DNA of 64,000 nucleotides from an uncultured delta proteobacterium (lineage in GTDB: Bacteria > Myxococcota_A > Polyangia > Polyangiales > Polyangiaceae): contig CAIVJW010000073.1 in NCBI GenBank assembly GCA_903906315.1, positions 1 through 64,000 on the forward strand, written 5' to 3'. This document shows, piece by piece, positions 56,799 through 64,000 of this stretch. The notes under the pieces are model-generated. The model was not told where the DNA came from. It searched no databases and saw only the letters and a program-made list of their open reading frames with translations. The translations under genes were made by a program, and so were the position numbers. The stretch's first letter is position 1. Every line of letters begins with the position of its first letter.

Positions 56799-56970
56799 GA
56801 CCCTCGCCGAAAAGGATTTGCAGCAACCTCCCGCGGGACTCGTGGGCCACCCGGAGCAGAAGCTCACCACGGAGGCACGGAGGCAGATCAAATCTGAACT
56901 CTGTGCCTCCGTGGTGAAAATCACGGCTCTTGGACGGTCGCCAAGGCGGCAGCGCTTTTCGGCGAGGGTC
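56799..56970. mobile_element. MITE-like element, 172 bp, second copy
   Basis: GACCCTCGCCGAAAAG (56799-56814) is repeated in inverse at 56955-56970 (16 bp perfect). Flanks TGGCCA (56793-56798) and TGGACA (56971-56976) fit a 6-bp target duplication with one change. The interior contains CACCACGGAGGCAC and its inverse GTGCCTCCGTGGTG (14 bp). It aligns along its whole length with 47663-47842. Confidence 0.78.
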
Positions 56971-56976
56971 TGGACA

Positions 56977-57088
56977 GCGTAAGTCCTCGCCCGCCCCCGT
57001 CATCCCCCGGCCGCGCGGCGCGACGACTCGCGCGCGCACGGCCACGCCGCGACGGGCGCCGGTGGCACCACGGTCGACTCCGCTCCGT
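56977..57088. other. Short non-coding stretch
   Basis: Between the MITE-like element and the recombinase remnant; nothing recognised. Confidence 0.4.
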
Positions 57089-57588
57089 TCAAACCGACTT
57101 CGCCCTGTCGCCCAGAGCCCCGAGCAGGGCGAGGCTCGCGCAAGCCGTACGAAGGGCCGCGACCAGGACCGAGCTCAGCATCACGTACGGCTCGCGGCGT
57201 CGCTTGGAAGCGCGCACGTGCCCGAGCATCCGCTTGGCGTCGAGGGCCCCGACCTCGAGCCGCACGACCTCGCTCACGCCAGGGCCCGCGCCGCACGCGA
57301 GCCTCCGCATGGCGCGGTGCTTCTTCGTCGAGACCGCCCCGAGCAGCCGCTCGACCTCGGAGCCGGAGAGCGCCTTCGGATGCCGCATGCGTGCCAGCTC
57401 GCACACCTCGACCGGCCGGCGCAGCGTGACCTCGTAGAAGACCGGCTCGACGCCGCGTAGACGTCGACCGTCGCCGGGCACACCTTCCCCTTTCGAATCA
57501 GGTGGAGCAGGTACGCACGGATCTCCGCCGCGACCGTCCCGGACGCCCACTTTCCAACGCGCTCGAGGAACCTGCACACGCACCGCAC
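57089..57588 (-). pseudogene. Frameshifted and truncated tyrosine recombinase/integrase
   Basis: The minus strand begins with CRFLERVGKWASGTVAAEIR and AYLLHLIRKGKVCPATVDVY in one frame and continues at about 57452 in another with FYEVTLRRPVEV, LSGSEVERLLGAV, HRAMRRLACGAG, VSEVVRLEV and RREPYVMLSS. This is the SAM-like N-domain and first part of the catalytic domain of a phage/IS91-associated tyrosine recombinase. The catalytic Arg of GLRVSE is lost (GPGVSE), and the His-x-x-Arg and Tyr boxes are missing. Clearly dead; a relic of the mobile DNA that shaped this region. Confidence 0.8.
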
Positions 57589-57780
57589 GTACGTGCCGCC
57601 CCCTCACGCTCGCCGTGTGTTTCGTTGGCGTGCGTGCTAACATTGATTCTCCGTTTGCTCGCAAAGGGCGTCCACGTTAGGCGCGGGTGTGTGCCGACCC
57701 GCGGGCGACCCTGGAATGGCCGACCGGCCGGGCTCCGTGTCCGGCGCACGCGTCGGCTCGGTCGAACGGGGAGCCCTCCC

Positions 57781-60264
57781 ATGAGTGACTCTCGCGCTAT
57801 CGTCACCGCCCCCGATGAGCTGCGCCGCCGCCGCGTCGGCGTCGCCCTCGAGTCCGCCGACTTCGCTGTCTGCGCCGCTGGCGACGGCGTCGAGGCGCTC
57901 GCCGGCTTCGGCTCGGAGCGGCCCCAGGTGATTCTCCAGGGAATCTCGGTCCTCGACGCGGACGTGGAGCCGCTCGGCGCGGTCCGCGCGGAGCGGGGGG
58001 GCGATGCCGCGTGGCTCGTGGACGCCGCGCGCGCGCGCGTCGCGAGCACGGCGCCGCCCGCGGGGATCGCGCGGCCCGTCCAACGCCTCCTGGTCGTCGA
58101 CGACGAACCCATCCAGCTCCGGATGACGGCGGCGCGGCTCACCGCGGCCGGATTCGAGGTGCGCACCGCGCGCCACGCGGGCGAGGCGCTCCGCGTCGCC
58201 CGCCAGGATCCGCCGGACGCCGTCGTGAGCGACGTCCTCATGCCCCGCGTCGACGGCTTCGAGCTGGCCCGCGCAATCCGGCGTCACCCGGCGTTCGCCT
58301 CGATCCACATCGTGCTCGTGTCGTCGCACTACGTCGATCACGCCGACCGCTTGCTCGCGCGCGATGCCGGCGCGAGCGCCTTCGCCGAGCGAACGCCGAC
58401 GCTCGAGCACGTGCTCGCCGCGCTCGCCGCGTGCGCAGGCCGCCCGCCGCCCGGCGCGCCGGCGCCCGAGCCGAGCTTCGACCAGGCGCACGAGCGACGT
58501 CGCTCCGCGCAGCTCGAGCGCCAGGTCGCGACGAACGGCCTGCTCGGGCAGCGGTGCGCGCGGCAGGCCGCCGAGCTCGCCGTCCTGTCCGTCGTCGCCG
58601 ACGGGGTCCCCGACGAGGGGCTCGACGACGAGACGTTCGGGCGCTTGCTGCAGCGCTCGCTCGACGCGTGCGGGCTCGCGCAGGGCGCGCTCTACCTCGA
58701 TGACCCGGAGGGCGGCTTGCGCGTGCGCGCGGAGCACGGCCTGCCGAGCGCGGCGACCGTCGGTAGGCTCGGCGCCGGCGACTTCCTCGCGAGCTTGGTT
58801 CGCGAGGGCTCGCTCGTGACGCTGTCCTGCACCGCGCTGGCTGCGTCCCCCGCGCGAGCCCTGCTCGACGAGGCGGGCGCGGGCTCGGCGATCGTGGCGC
58901 CCCTCGTCGTCCGCGGCGAGCCCGTGGGCGCGCTCGTCCTCTTCTCGGCGGCGCCCGACGTCGCCCTCGGCGCGGCGGGGGGATCGGATCCGCTCGGCTG
59001 CGCGCGGGCGCTCGCCACGCAGCTCGGGCGCGTCGTCGCGCTCGACCGCGCGTTCGCCCGCGCGAGGGCGGAGGGGAGGCGCTATCGCGCGCTCGCGGGC
59101 CACGCCCCCGACGCGATCCTGCTCCTGCGCCCGTCCGGCGAGATCGTCGACGCGAACCTCGCGACCGGACGGCTCGCGGGCCTGCCCACGCAGCGCCTCC
59201 TGGGCCAGTCCCTGTTCGATCTCTTCGCCGCGTCGTCCGTCCCCACGCGCGAACGCCTCGCGGACCTCTGTGCGGGCGAGCTAGACGAGGTGTGGGGACT
59301 CGAGATCGAGCGGCCCGACGGCGAGCGCAGGCTCGTCGATGCCACGGCGTCGGTCGTCGGGGACTGGGGCGAGGCGCTGGTGCTGGTCCTCGTGCGCGAC
59401 GTGACCGCGCGCGAGCGGTCGCGGCGGCGGAGCGCGGAGGCCGAGCAGGTCGCGCACGTTGGCGCGTTCGCCTCGGCGGTCGCCCACCAGATCAACAGCT
59501 CGCTCACCTACGTGCTCGGCAACCTCGCGTTCCTCGGTGAAACGATCGCGCGCTTCGAGGCGAGGCGCGCCGCCCCGCAGGGCGCGTTCGGCCGGGGCGT
59601 GCGGGGGAAGCCGGACGGCGCCGACGAGCTCGCGAGCATCGCCGACGCCGCCGCCGACGCGCTCGAGGGCTGCGAGCGCGTGCGCGTCCTGGGCCGGGAC
59701 CTCGTCACGTACGGTGTCGTGGAGACGAGAGAGCTCCTGTCCGTCCCCCGGCTGCTCGAACTCGTGACCGCGATGGCGCGCCACGAGACTCGCTACGGCG
59801 CCCGCATCGAACGGGAGCTCGCGCGTGACGTGCCCGACATCCTCGGCAACGCGCCGTTGCTGAACCAGCTCTTCCTCTCACTCGTGCTCGACGTCGTCGA
59901 GGCGTCGAGGCGCGCCGATGGTTCGCGCACTCGCGTGGTCGTGCGGGTCGCCGCGGACCAAGGCGGCGTGTCCGTGGCGATCTTCGACGACGGCGCCCCG
60001 ATGCCCCTCGCTCCGCTCCTCGCCGGCCGGACCTCGTGGCGATCGCCGGCGGTGCGAGGGACGCCGCTCGAAGCGGCGGCAGACATCGTCCGCGCCCACC
60101 AGGGGCGCCTGATCGCGGGCTCGGTGGGCGACGGGGCCGTCGGCTGGACCGTGTGGCTGCCCTCGGCCGCGGCGAACGCCGTCGTCGACGACGACGACGA
60201 CTCGTCGTCGGCCCCCTCGTCGCACGTGACGCCCACTCGCGACGTTCGCCCCTCGATCTCGTGA
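57781..60264 (+). CDS. Multi-domain sensor histidine kinase-like protein with degenerate ATPase
   Basis: 827 residues. Order: degenerate receiver-like region (1-95); REC (about 102-220: LLVVDDEPIQLRM, VVSDVLMPRVDGFE, VLVSSHYVDHA, with the usual Lys replaced); GAF-like domain (about 275-430); PAS (about 438-550: YRALAGHAPDAILLLR); H box VAHQINSSLTYVLGNL with H569; then an HATPase-like fold whose N-box Asn is Asp (FLSLVLDVVEAS), whose DxGxG is DDGAP, and whose GTGLGL is GTPLEA. It probably cannot bind ATP normally, but H569 could still be phosphorylated by a partner. First gene of a four-gene set; stop overlaps the next start (GTGA at 60261). ATG 57781 follows GGGAG. Confidence 0.85.
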   Translation: MSDSRAIVTAPDELRRRRVGVALESADFAVCAAGDGVEALAGFGSERPQVILQGISVLDADVEPLGAVRAERGGDAAWLVDAARARVASTAPPAGIARPVQRLLVVDDEPIQLRMTAARLTAAGFEVRTARHAGEALRVARQDPPDAVVSDVLMPRVDGFELARAIRRHPAFASIHIVLVSSHYVDHADRLLARDAGASAFAERTPTLEHVLAALAACAGRPPPGAPAPEPSFDQAHERRRSAQLERQVATNGLLGQRCARQAAELAVLSVVADGVPDEGLDDETFGRLLQRSLDACGLAQGALYLDDPEGGLRVRAEHGLPSAATVGRLGAGDFLASLVREGSLVTLSCTALAASPARALLDEAGAGSAIVAPLVVRGEPVGALVLFSAAPDVALGAAGGSDPLGCARALATQLGRVVALDRAFARARAEGRRYRALAGHAPDAILLLRPSGEIVDANLATGRLAGLPTQRLLGQSLFDLFAASSVPTRERLADLCAGELDEVWGLEIERPDGERRLVDATASVVGDWGEALVLVLVRDVTARERSRRRSAEAEQVAHVGAFASAVAHQINSSLTYVLGNLAFLGETIARFEARRAAPQGAFGRGVRGKPDGADELASIADAAADALEGCERVRVLGRDLVTYGVVETRELLSVPRLLELVTAMARHETRYGARIERELARDVPDILGNAPLLNQLFLSLVLDVVEASRRADGSRTRVVVRVAADQGGVSVAIFDDGAPMPLAPLLAGRTSWRSPAVRGTPLEAAADIVRAHQGRLIAGSVGDGAVGWTVWLPSAAANAVVDDDDDSSSAPSSHVTPTRDVRPSIS

Positions 60265-61382
60265 CGGCGCTCCGTCGGGTCCCGCCCTCGCTCGACGCGG
60301 TGCTCCGCGACGTGGCCTTCGATCACCTGTGGCGGAGCTCGTCGGTGTTGGCGCTCGTCCTCGACGCGCAGGGCGTGGTCATCGACGCGAACGCGCGCGC
60401 CGAGGCGCTTTTCGACGGCCCTGTCGTCGGGCGACGTGGTGTCGACCTCGTGGGCGTGGCCGGCGCGGCGGCTCGGAGCACGCTTGCCCACCTCGGCACG
60501 CGCGGTGGTGCCGTCGAGACGGTGCGGCTCACGTTCCGCGATCTCGGCGGCGCGACGCTCGTGCTCGGCGAGGCCGACGCCGGCGAGCTCGCGCGCGTCG
60601 AGCGCGACCTCGCAGCCATGCACGCCGACCTGCAGAACCTCACGCGCGAGGTCGTCCGCAAGAACCGGGCGCTCGCGCGTCTCGGTGAGCTCAAGAGCCG
60701 CTTCGTCGGCATGGCGGCGCACGACCTCCGCAAGCCGACCGGCGTGATCCTCGGCTACGTCGACCTCGTGCTCGACGGCGCCGGCGCCGCGCTGTCCGAC
60801 GATCAGCGCCGGCTCCTCGGCGCCATTCGCTCGTCGTGCTCGTTCATGGCGCGCGTCATCGACGACTTCCTCGACCTCGCCGTCATCGAGGCCGGCCAAC
60901 TGACGCTGCACCTCGCCCCCAGCGATCCCGGCTCCGTCGTTCGCGCGGGCGCGCGGCGCGCGGAGGAGCACGCGCGGCGCGCCGACGTCACCGTCTCGCT
61001 CGACCTCGAGCCCGGCACGGCCCGGCGCCTCGACGCCTCGAAGATCGAGCAGGTCGCGATGAACCTCGTCGGCAATGCGATCGAGCACTCGCCGCCCGGC
61101 GGCCGCGTCGTCGTCGCGTCGCGGCTCGAGGGCGCGGCATTCACTCTGACGGTGAGCGACGAGGGCCCGGGCATCGACCCCGACGATCTCGCGCGCCTCT
61201 TCCGGCCGTTCGAGAGGGGCGCCCACGGGGGTGTCGCCCGCGTCGGGTCGTTCGGGCTCGGTCTGTCGATTTCGAAGATGATCATAGACGCGCACGGGGG
61301 CAGCCTCGACGCGGCGTCGGGCGCGCACGGTGGGACGGTCTTCGTCGTGCGCCTGCCCGGCGCGGGGGAGCGGATCGCATGA
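60261..61382 (+). CDS. PAS-domain sensor histidine kinase
   Basis: 373 residues from GTG 60261. Short PAS-type sensor (about 15-110: LVLDAQGVVIDANARAEALF), a coiled coil (VERDLAAMHADLQNLTREVV), HisKA with FVGMAAHDLRKPTGVILGY (H154), and an intact HATPase: NLVGNAIEHSPPGG, DEGPGIDPDDLARLF, GSFGLGLSISKMII. Soluble; probably the true kinase partner of the preceding degenerate one. Coupled to the next gene by ATGA (61379-61382). Confidence 0.92.
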   Translation: MTALRRVPPSLDAVLRDVAFDHLWRSSSVLALVLDAQGVVIDANARAEALFDGPVVGRRGVDLVGVAGAAARSTLAHLGTRGGAVETVRLTFRDLGGATLVLGEADAGELARVERDLAAMHADLQNLTREVVRKNRALARLGELKSRFVGMAAHDLRKPTGVILGYVDLVLDGAGAALSDDQRRLLGAIRSSCSFMARVIDDFLDLAVIEAGQLTLHLAPSDPGSVVRAGARRAEEHARRADVTVSLDLEPGTARRLDASKIEQVAMNLVGNAIEHSPPGGRVVVASRLEGAAFTLTVSDEGPGIDPDDLARLFRPFERGAHGGVARVGSFGLGLSISKMIIDAHGGSLDAASGAHGGTVFVVRLPGAGERIA

Positions 61383-62473
61383 GCACGGCAGAGGAGCGGC
61401 GCGCCACGGCGGCGGCCCTCACCCTCCACACGGCACGGATCGCGGAGCTCGCGACGGACCTCCAGTACGCCCGGCAGCCCGAGGTCTGGGAGAGGTACGG
61501 CGTGCGCGGGCGCGAGCTCAGCGTCCGCGACATGACGTACCACTTGCCCTTCCTCGGCACGGCGATCGTCGCCGACGAGCCGCGCGTCTTCGCCGACTAC
61601 GTCGCCTGGATCCGGCACCTCTTCGCGCGGCTCGGCTTCGAGGACCCGGCGGCGGCGGTCCTGCTCGCGTGCATGCGGGACGCGATCGCCGAAGCGCTCC
61701 CGGGGGGCCTCGGCGCCGTCGCCGTGCCCTACATCGAGGCCGGCGTCGCCGAGCTCGCTGCGCCGCTCCGCCGCTTCGCCTCGTTCCTCGAGGACGACGG
61801 GCACCCGCTCCGCCCCCTCGCCCGGCTCTACCTCGACGCGCTGCTCAAGAACGATCGCGCGGCGGCGAGGACGCTCGTCCTCGACGCGGTCGCGCGGGGC
61901 GTCGGGCTGCGCGAGGTGCTGCTGCGCGTGCTGCAGGACGTCCAGCGCGAGGTGGGGCGCCTCTGGTTTTCGGCGGAGATCTCGGTCGCCCGCGAGCACT
62001 ACTGCACGGCGGTCACGCAGGACGTCATCGCGCACCTCTACCCGCGCATCATGGACACGCCGCGCGTCGGTCGGCGGATCGTCGTCGCCTGCGCCGCCGG
62101 CGAGAGCCACGACCTCGGCGCGCGCATGGTGGCCGACTTCTTCGAGCTCGCCGGGTGGGACGCCGTCTTCCTCGGGCGCGACACGCCGACCGCCGCGCTC
62201 GCGGAGGCGGTGCGCGAGCACCGGCCCGACGTCCTCGGGGTCTCGGCGAACATGTCGTTCCACTTCCCGGCGGTCCGCGACGGCATCGCCGCCGCGCGGC
62301 GCGCCGACCCGACGGGGCGCCTCCGGGTGCTCGTCGGCGGTTATCAGTTCGACGCCACGCCGGGGCTCTGGACGCGCACCGGCGCGGACGGCAGCGCGAG
62401 CGACGCCGACGCCGCCGTCGCCACCGCCGAGGCGCTGGTGGCCGCGGTGCGCGGCCAGGGCGTCGCCTCGTGA
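61379..62473 (+). CDS. Cobalamin-binding sensor protein with CarH-like photochemical motif, no DNA-binding domain
   Basis: 364 residues. Residues 1-130 form an all-helical domain (LSVRDMTYHLPFLGTAIVAD, RVFADYVAWIRHLFARLGF) often preceding B12 domains. Residues 145-225 are the four-helix cap with W196-x9-E206-H207 (LWFSAEISVAREH), the Wx9EH motif that in CarH packs on the adenosyl group. Residues 232-358 are the Rossmann B12 domain: E242-x-H244-x-x-G247 (lower-ligand His), SANMS near 289 and GG at 320-321. No MerR or other DNA-binding part exists, so output must be by protein contact, most likely with the flanking kinases. GTGA overlap with the next gene. Confidence 0.9.
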   Translation: MSTAEERRATAAALTLHTARIAELATDLQYARQPEVWERYGVRGRELSVRDMTYHLPFLGTAIVADEPRVFADYVAWIRHLFARLGFEDPAAAVLLACMRDAIAEALPGGLGAVAVPYIEAGVAELAAPLRRFASFLEDDGHPLRPLARLYLDALLKNDRAAARTLVLDAVARGVGLREVLLRVLQDVQREVGRLWFSAEISVAREHYCTAVTQDVIAHLYPRIMDTPRVGRRIVVACAAGESHDLGARMVADFFELAGWDAVFLGRDTPTAALAEAVREHRPDVLGVSANMSFHFPAVRDGIAAARRADPTGRLRVLVGGYQFDATPGLWTRTGADGSASDADAAVATAEALVAAVRGQGVAS

Positions 62474-64000
62474 GCACGTCGGAGTCGATCCTCGTCGTCG
62501 ATGACGACGAGGCGCAGCGCGAGGTCTTCGTGCTCGTGCTCACTGCCGCGGGCTTCGACGTGCGCGCCGCGACGGGCGGCGAAGAGGCCCTCGCGTTCGC
62601 GATCGCCCGGCCGCCCGCGCTCGTCCTCGCCGACGTGCAGATGCCGGGGCTCGACGGCCCCGCGCTCTGCCGGAGGATCCGCGCCGAGCCGGGCCTCGAG
62701 CGGACGCTCGTGATCCTCGCGTCGGGGGCCCGGACGACCTCGGACGAGCAAGCGGAGGGCCTCGAGTCCGGCGCGGACGGGTACGTGGCGTTGCCGGTCT
62801 CGAACCGCGAGCTCGTCGCCCGCGTCCGCTCGATGCTCCGCGTCCACCGCGCCGAGGCCGCGCGCGCGGCGGCGGAGGGCGCGAGCCGGGCGAAATCGGC
62901 GTTCCTCGCGAGCGTCTCGCACGAGCTCCGCACGCCCCTCAACGCGATCATCGGCTTCTCGGACCTGCTGCTCGAGGGCCACGCGGGGCCGCTCCTGCCG
63001 TTGCAGCGGGAGTACCTGACCGACGTCGCGGCGAGCGGGCGCCACCTTCTCGCGCTGGTGGACGACGTGCTCGACCTCGCGAAGATCGAGGCAGGCCGCG
63101 TGGAGCTCGACTGGGCCCCGGTGCGCCTCGAGGACCTGGCGCGGTCCGCGGCCGGCGCGCTCCGGCCCCTCGCGCTCGCGCAGCAGGTGTCGCTGGTCCT
63201 CGACGTGCCGGGCGCGCTGCCGCGGCTCGTCGCCGACCCCGTCCGCCTGACGCAGATCCTCTACAACCTGCTCTCGAACGCCCTGAAGTTCACGCCCGCG
63301 GGCGGGCGCGTCACGCTTCGCGCCGCGGCGGCAGCGGGCGGCGTGGTCCTCACGGTCGAGGACACCGGGGTCGGCATCGCCCCCGGGGACGCGACGCGGC
63401 TCTTCCACGAGTTCGAGCGCGTTCGCCCGAGCGACGGCCACGGGCCCGAGGGGACGGGCCTCGGCCTCGCGCTCACCAAGCGCCTCGTCGAGCTGCACTG
63501 CGGCACGATCCGGGTCGACAGTGCGCCCGGCCACGGGTCGAGCTTCCAGGTGTCACTTCCGTGTCGGCCGCCCGACGCCCCGCCCCTGTCGACGGGCGAC
63601 GACGTCGACCCCGCCGGGGGCCATCCGGATCTCGCTGCGCCCCGCCCTAGGCCCCGTTCCATCTTGCTGGTCGAGGACAACCGGCTTAACGCGAAGCTCG
63701 TGCGATCGGTCCTCGGCGCGCGCGGTCACGAGGTGACCGTCGCCGGCACCCTGGCCGAGGCCGAGCGCCTCTGGCGGGCGGGAGGGGTCGACCTGGTCCT
63801 GCTCGACCTCGCATTGCCCGATGGCCGCGGCGAGGCCCTGCTCGAGGCGATCCGGGGCGACGCGCGCTCCGCGCGGCTGCCGGTGGTCGTCGTGACGGCG
63901 TGCGCGCTCCGGGGCGATCGGGAGCGCTTGCTCGCGATCGGCGCCGACGAGTACCTCACGAAGCCGATCGCGCCGGCCATCCTGTGCGCGCGCGTCGAGG
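62470..64000 (+). CDS. Hybrid histidine kinase REC-HisKA-HATPase-REC, cut by window end
   Basis: At least 510 residues from GTG 62470, open to the window edge. REC1 (about 7-122: ILVVDDDEAQR, D55 in LADVQMPGLDG; the usual Lys position reads ALPVS); HisKA with ASVSHELRTPLNAIIGF (H151); HATPase with NLLSNALKFTPAGG, DTGVGIAPGD and GTGLGLALTKRLV; REC2 from about 398 (ILLVEDNRLNAKLV, LLDLALPDGRGE, VVVTACALRG, LTKPI), missing only its last helix. No membrane segment. Last visible member of the coupled operon; more genes may follow. Confidence 0.92.
   Translation, partial: MSTSESILVVDDDEAQREVFVLVLTAAGFDVRAATGGEEALAFAIARPPALVLADVQMPGLDGPALCRRIRAEPGLERTLVILASGARTTSDEQAEGLESGADGYVALPVSNRELVARVRSMLRVHRAEAARAAAEGASRAKSAFLASVSHELRTPLNAIIGFSDLLLEGHAGPLLPLQREYLTDVAASGRHLLALVDDVLDLAKIEAGRVELDWAPVRLEDLARSAAGALRPLALAQQVSLVLDVPGALPRLVADPVRLTQILYNLLSNALKFTPAGGRVTLRAAAAAGGVVLTVEDTGVGIAPGDATRLFHEFERVRPSDGHGPEGTGLGLALTKRLVELHCGTIRVDSAPGHGSSFQVSLPCRPPDAPPLSTGDDVDPAGGHPDLAAPRPRPRSILLVEDNRLNAKLVRSVLGARGHEVTVAGTLAEAERLWRAGGVDLVLLDLALPDGRGEALLEAIRGDARSARLPVVVVTACALRGDRERLLAIGADEYLTKPIAPAILCARVE

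Overview
The window is very GC-rich DNA (about 70% or more by eye), dense with genes on both strands. It most resembles a member of the Myxococcota, class Polyangia (Sorangium/Polyangium-like). The grounds are many secreted lipoproteins with Gly/Ala/Thr-rich linkers, a FecR/VIT/VWA/AgmX/TPR giant lipoprotein, Ser/Thr kinases with Pro/Ala-rich tails, abundant histidine kinases and short dispersed palindromic repeats. This placement is inferred from gene style only. I saw no rRNA, tRNA or CRISPR array.

Layout. 1-3040: partial lipoprotein, DUF2325 protein, GT2 glycosyltransferase, then a decayed stretch. 3041-9784: NtrY-like kinase divergent from an MCP-like/FHA pair, then TatD DNase and an ARPP-1-like lipoprotein. 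9938-18218 (minus): giant VIT/VWA lipoprotein, a lipoprotein ending in an S74-type chaperone, and RNase R. 18327-28503: VKOR-DsbA fusion, adenosine deaminase, TlpA-like redoxin, Tag glycosylase, PPi-type phosphofructokinase (minus), NAD synthetase and a 5'-nucleotidase lipoprotein. 28560-31148: small membrane proteins and a cysteine-depleted DksA. 31279-39553: lipoproteins, a flavoprotein, a beta-barrel protein, an orphan DNA methyltransferase and a CxxCH lipoprotein. 39654-47083: ene-reductase/YceI operon divergent from LysR, then an RND efflux pair. 47207-53477: two stand-alone response regulators, a Ser/Thr kinase with a TPR partner and a repeat-rich lipoprotein.

From 53800 to 57600 the gene order breaks down. 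A visibly less GC-rich lipoprotein gene sits between two roughly 65-bp direct repeats. It is followed by remnants of a helix-turn-helix protein, a Kelch protein, a Ser/Thr kinase, a histidine kinase and a tyrosine recombinase. A 172-bp MITE-like element lies among them. Its 180-bp sister lies at 47663-47842, and both carry terminal inverted repeats and apparent 6-bp target duplications.

The most striking system is at 57781-64000. Four genes are joined by 4-nt stop/start overlaps: a large multi-domain kinase with a degenerate ATP-binding domain, a PAS histidine kinase, a DNA-binding-domain-free cobalamin protein, and a hybrid kinase running off the window. The cobalamin protein keeps both the ExHxxG motif and the Wx9EH motif linked to adenosylcobalamin light sensing in CarH. 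This suggests a B12-based photosensory or redox phosphorelay instead of a direct transcription factor.

A second theme is transcription. Several genes have a TANNNT-like -10 element ending only 5-9 nt before the start codon, implying leaderless mRNAs. One response regulator instead has a good sigma-54 promoter.
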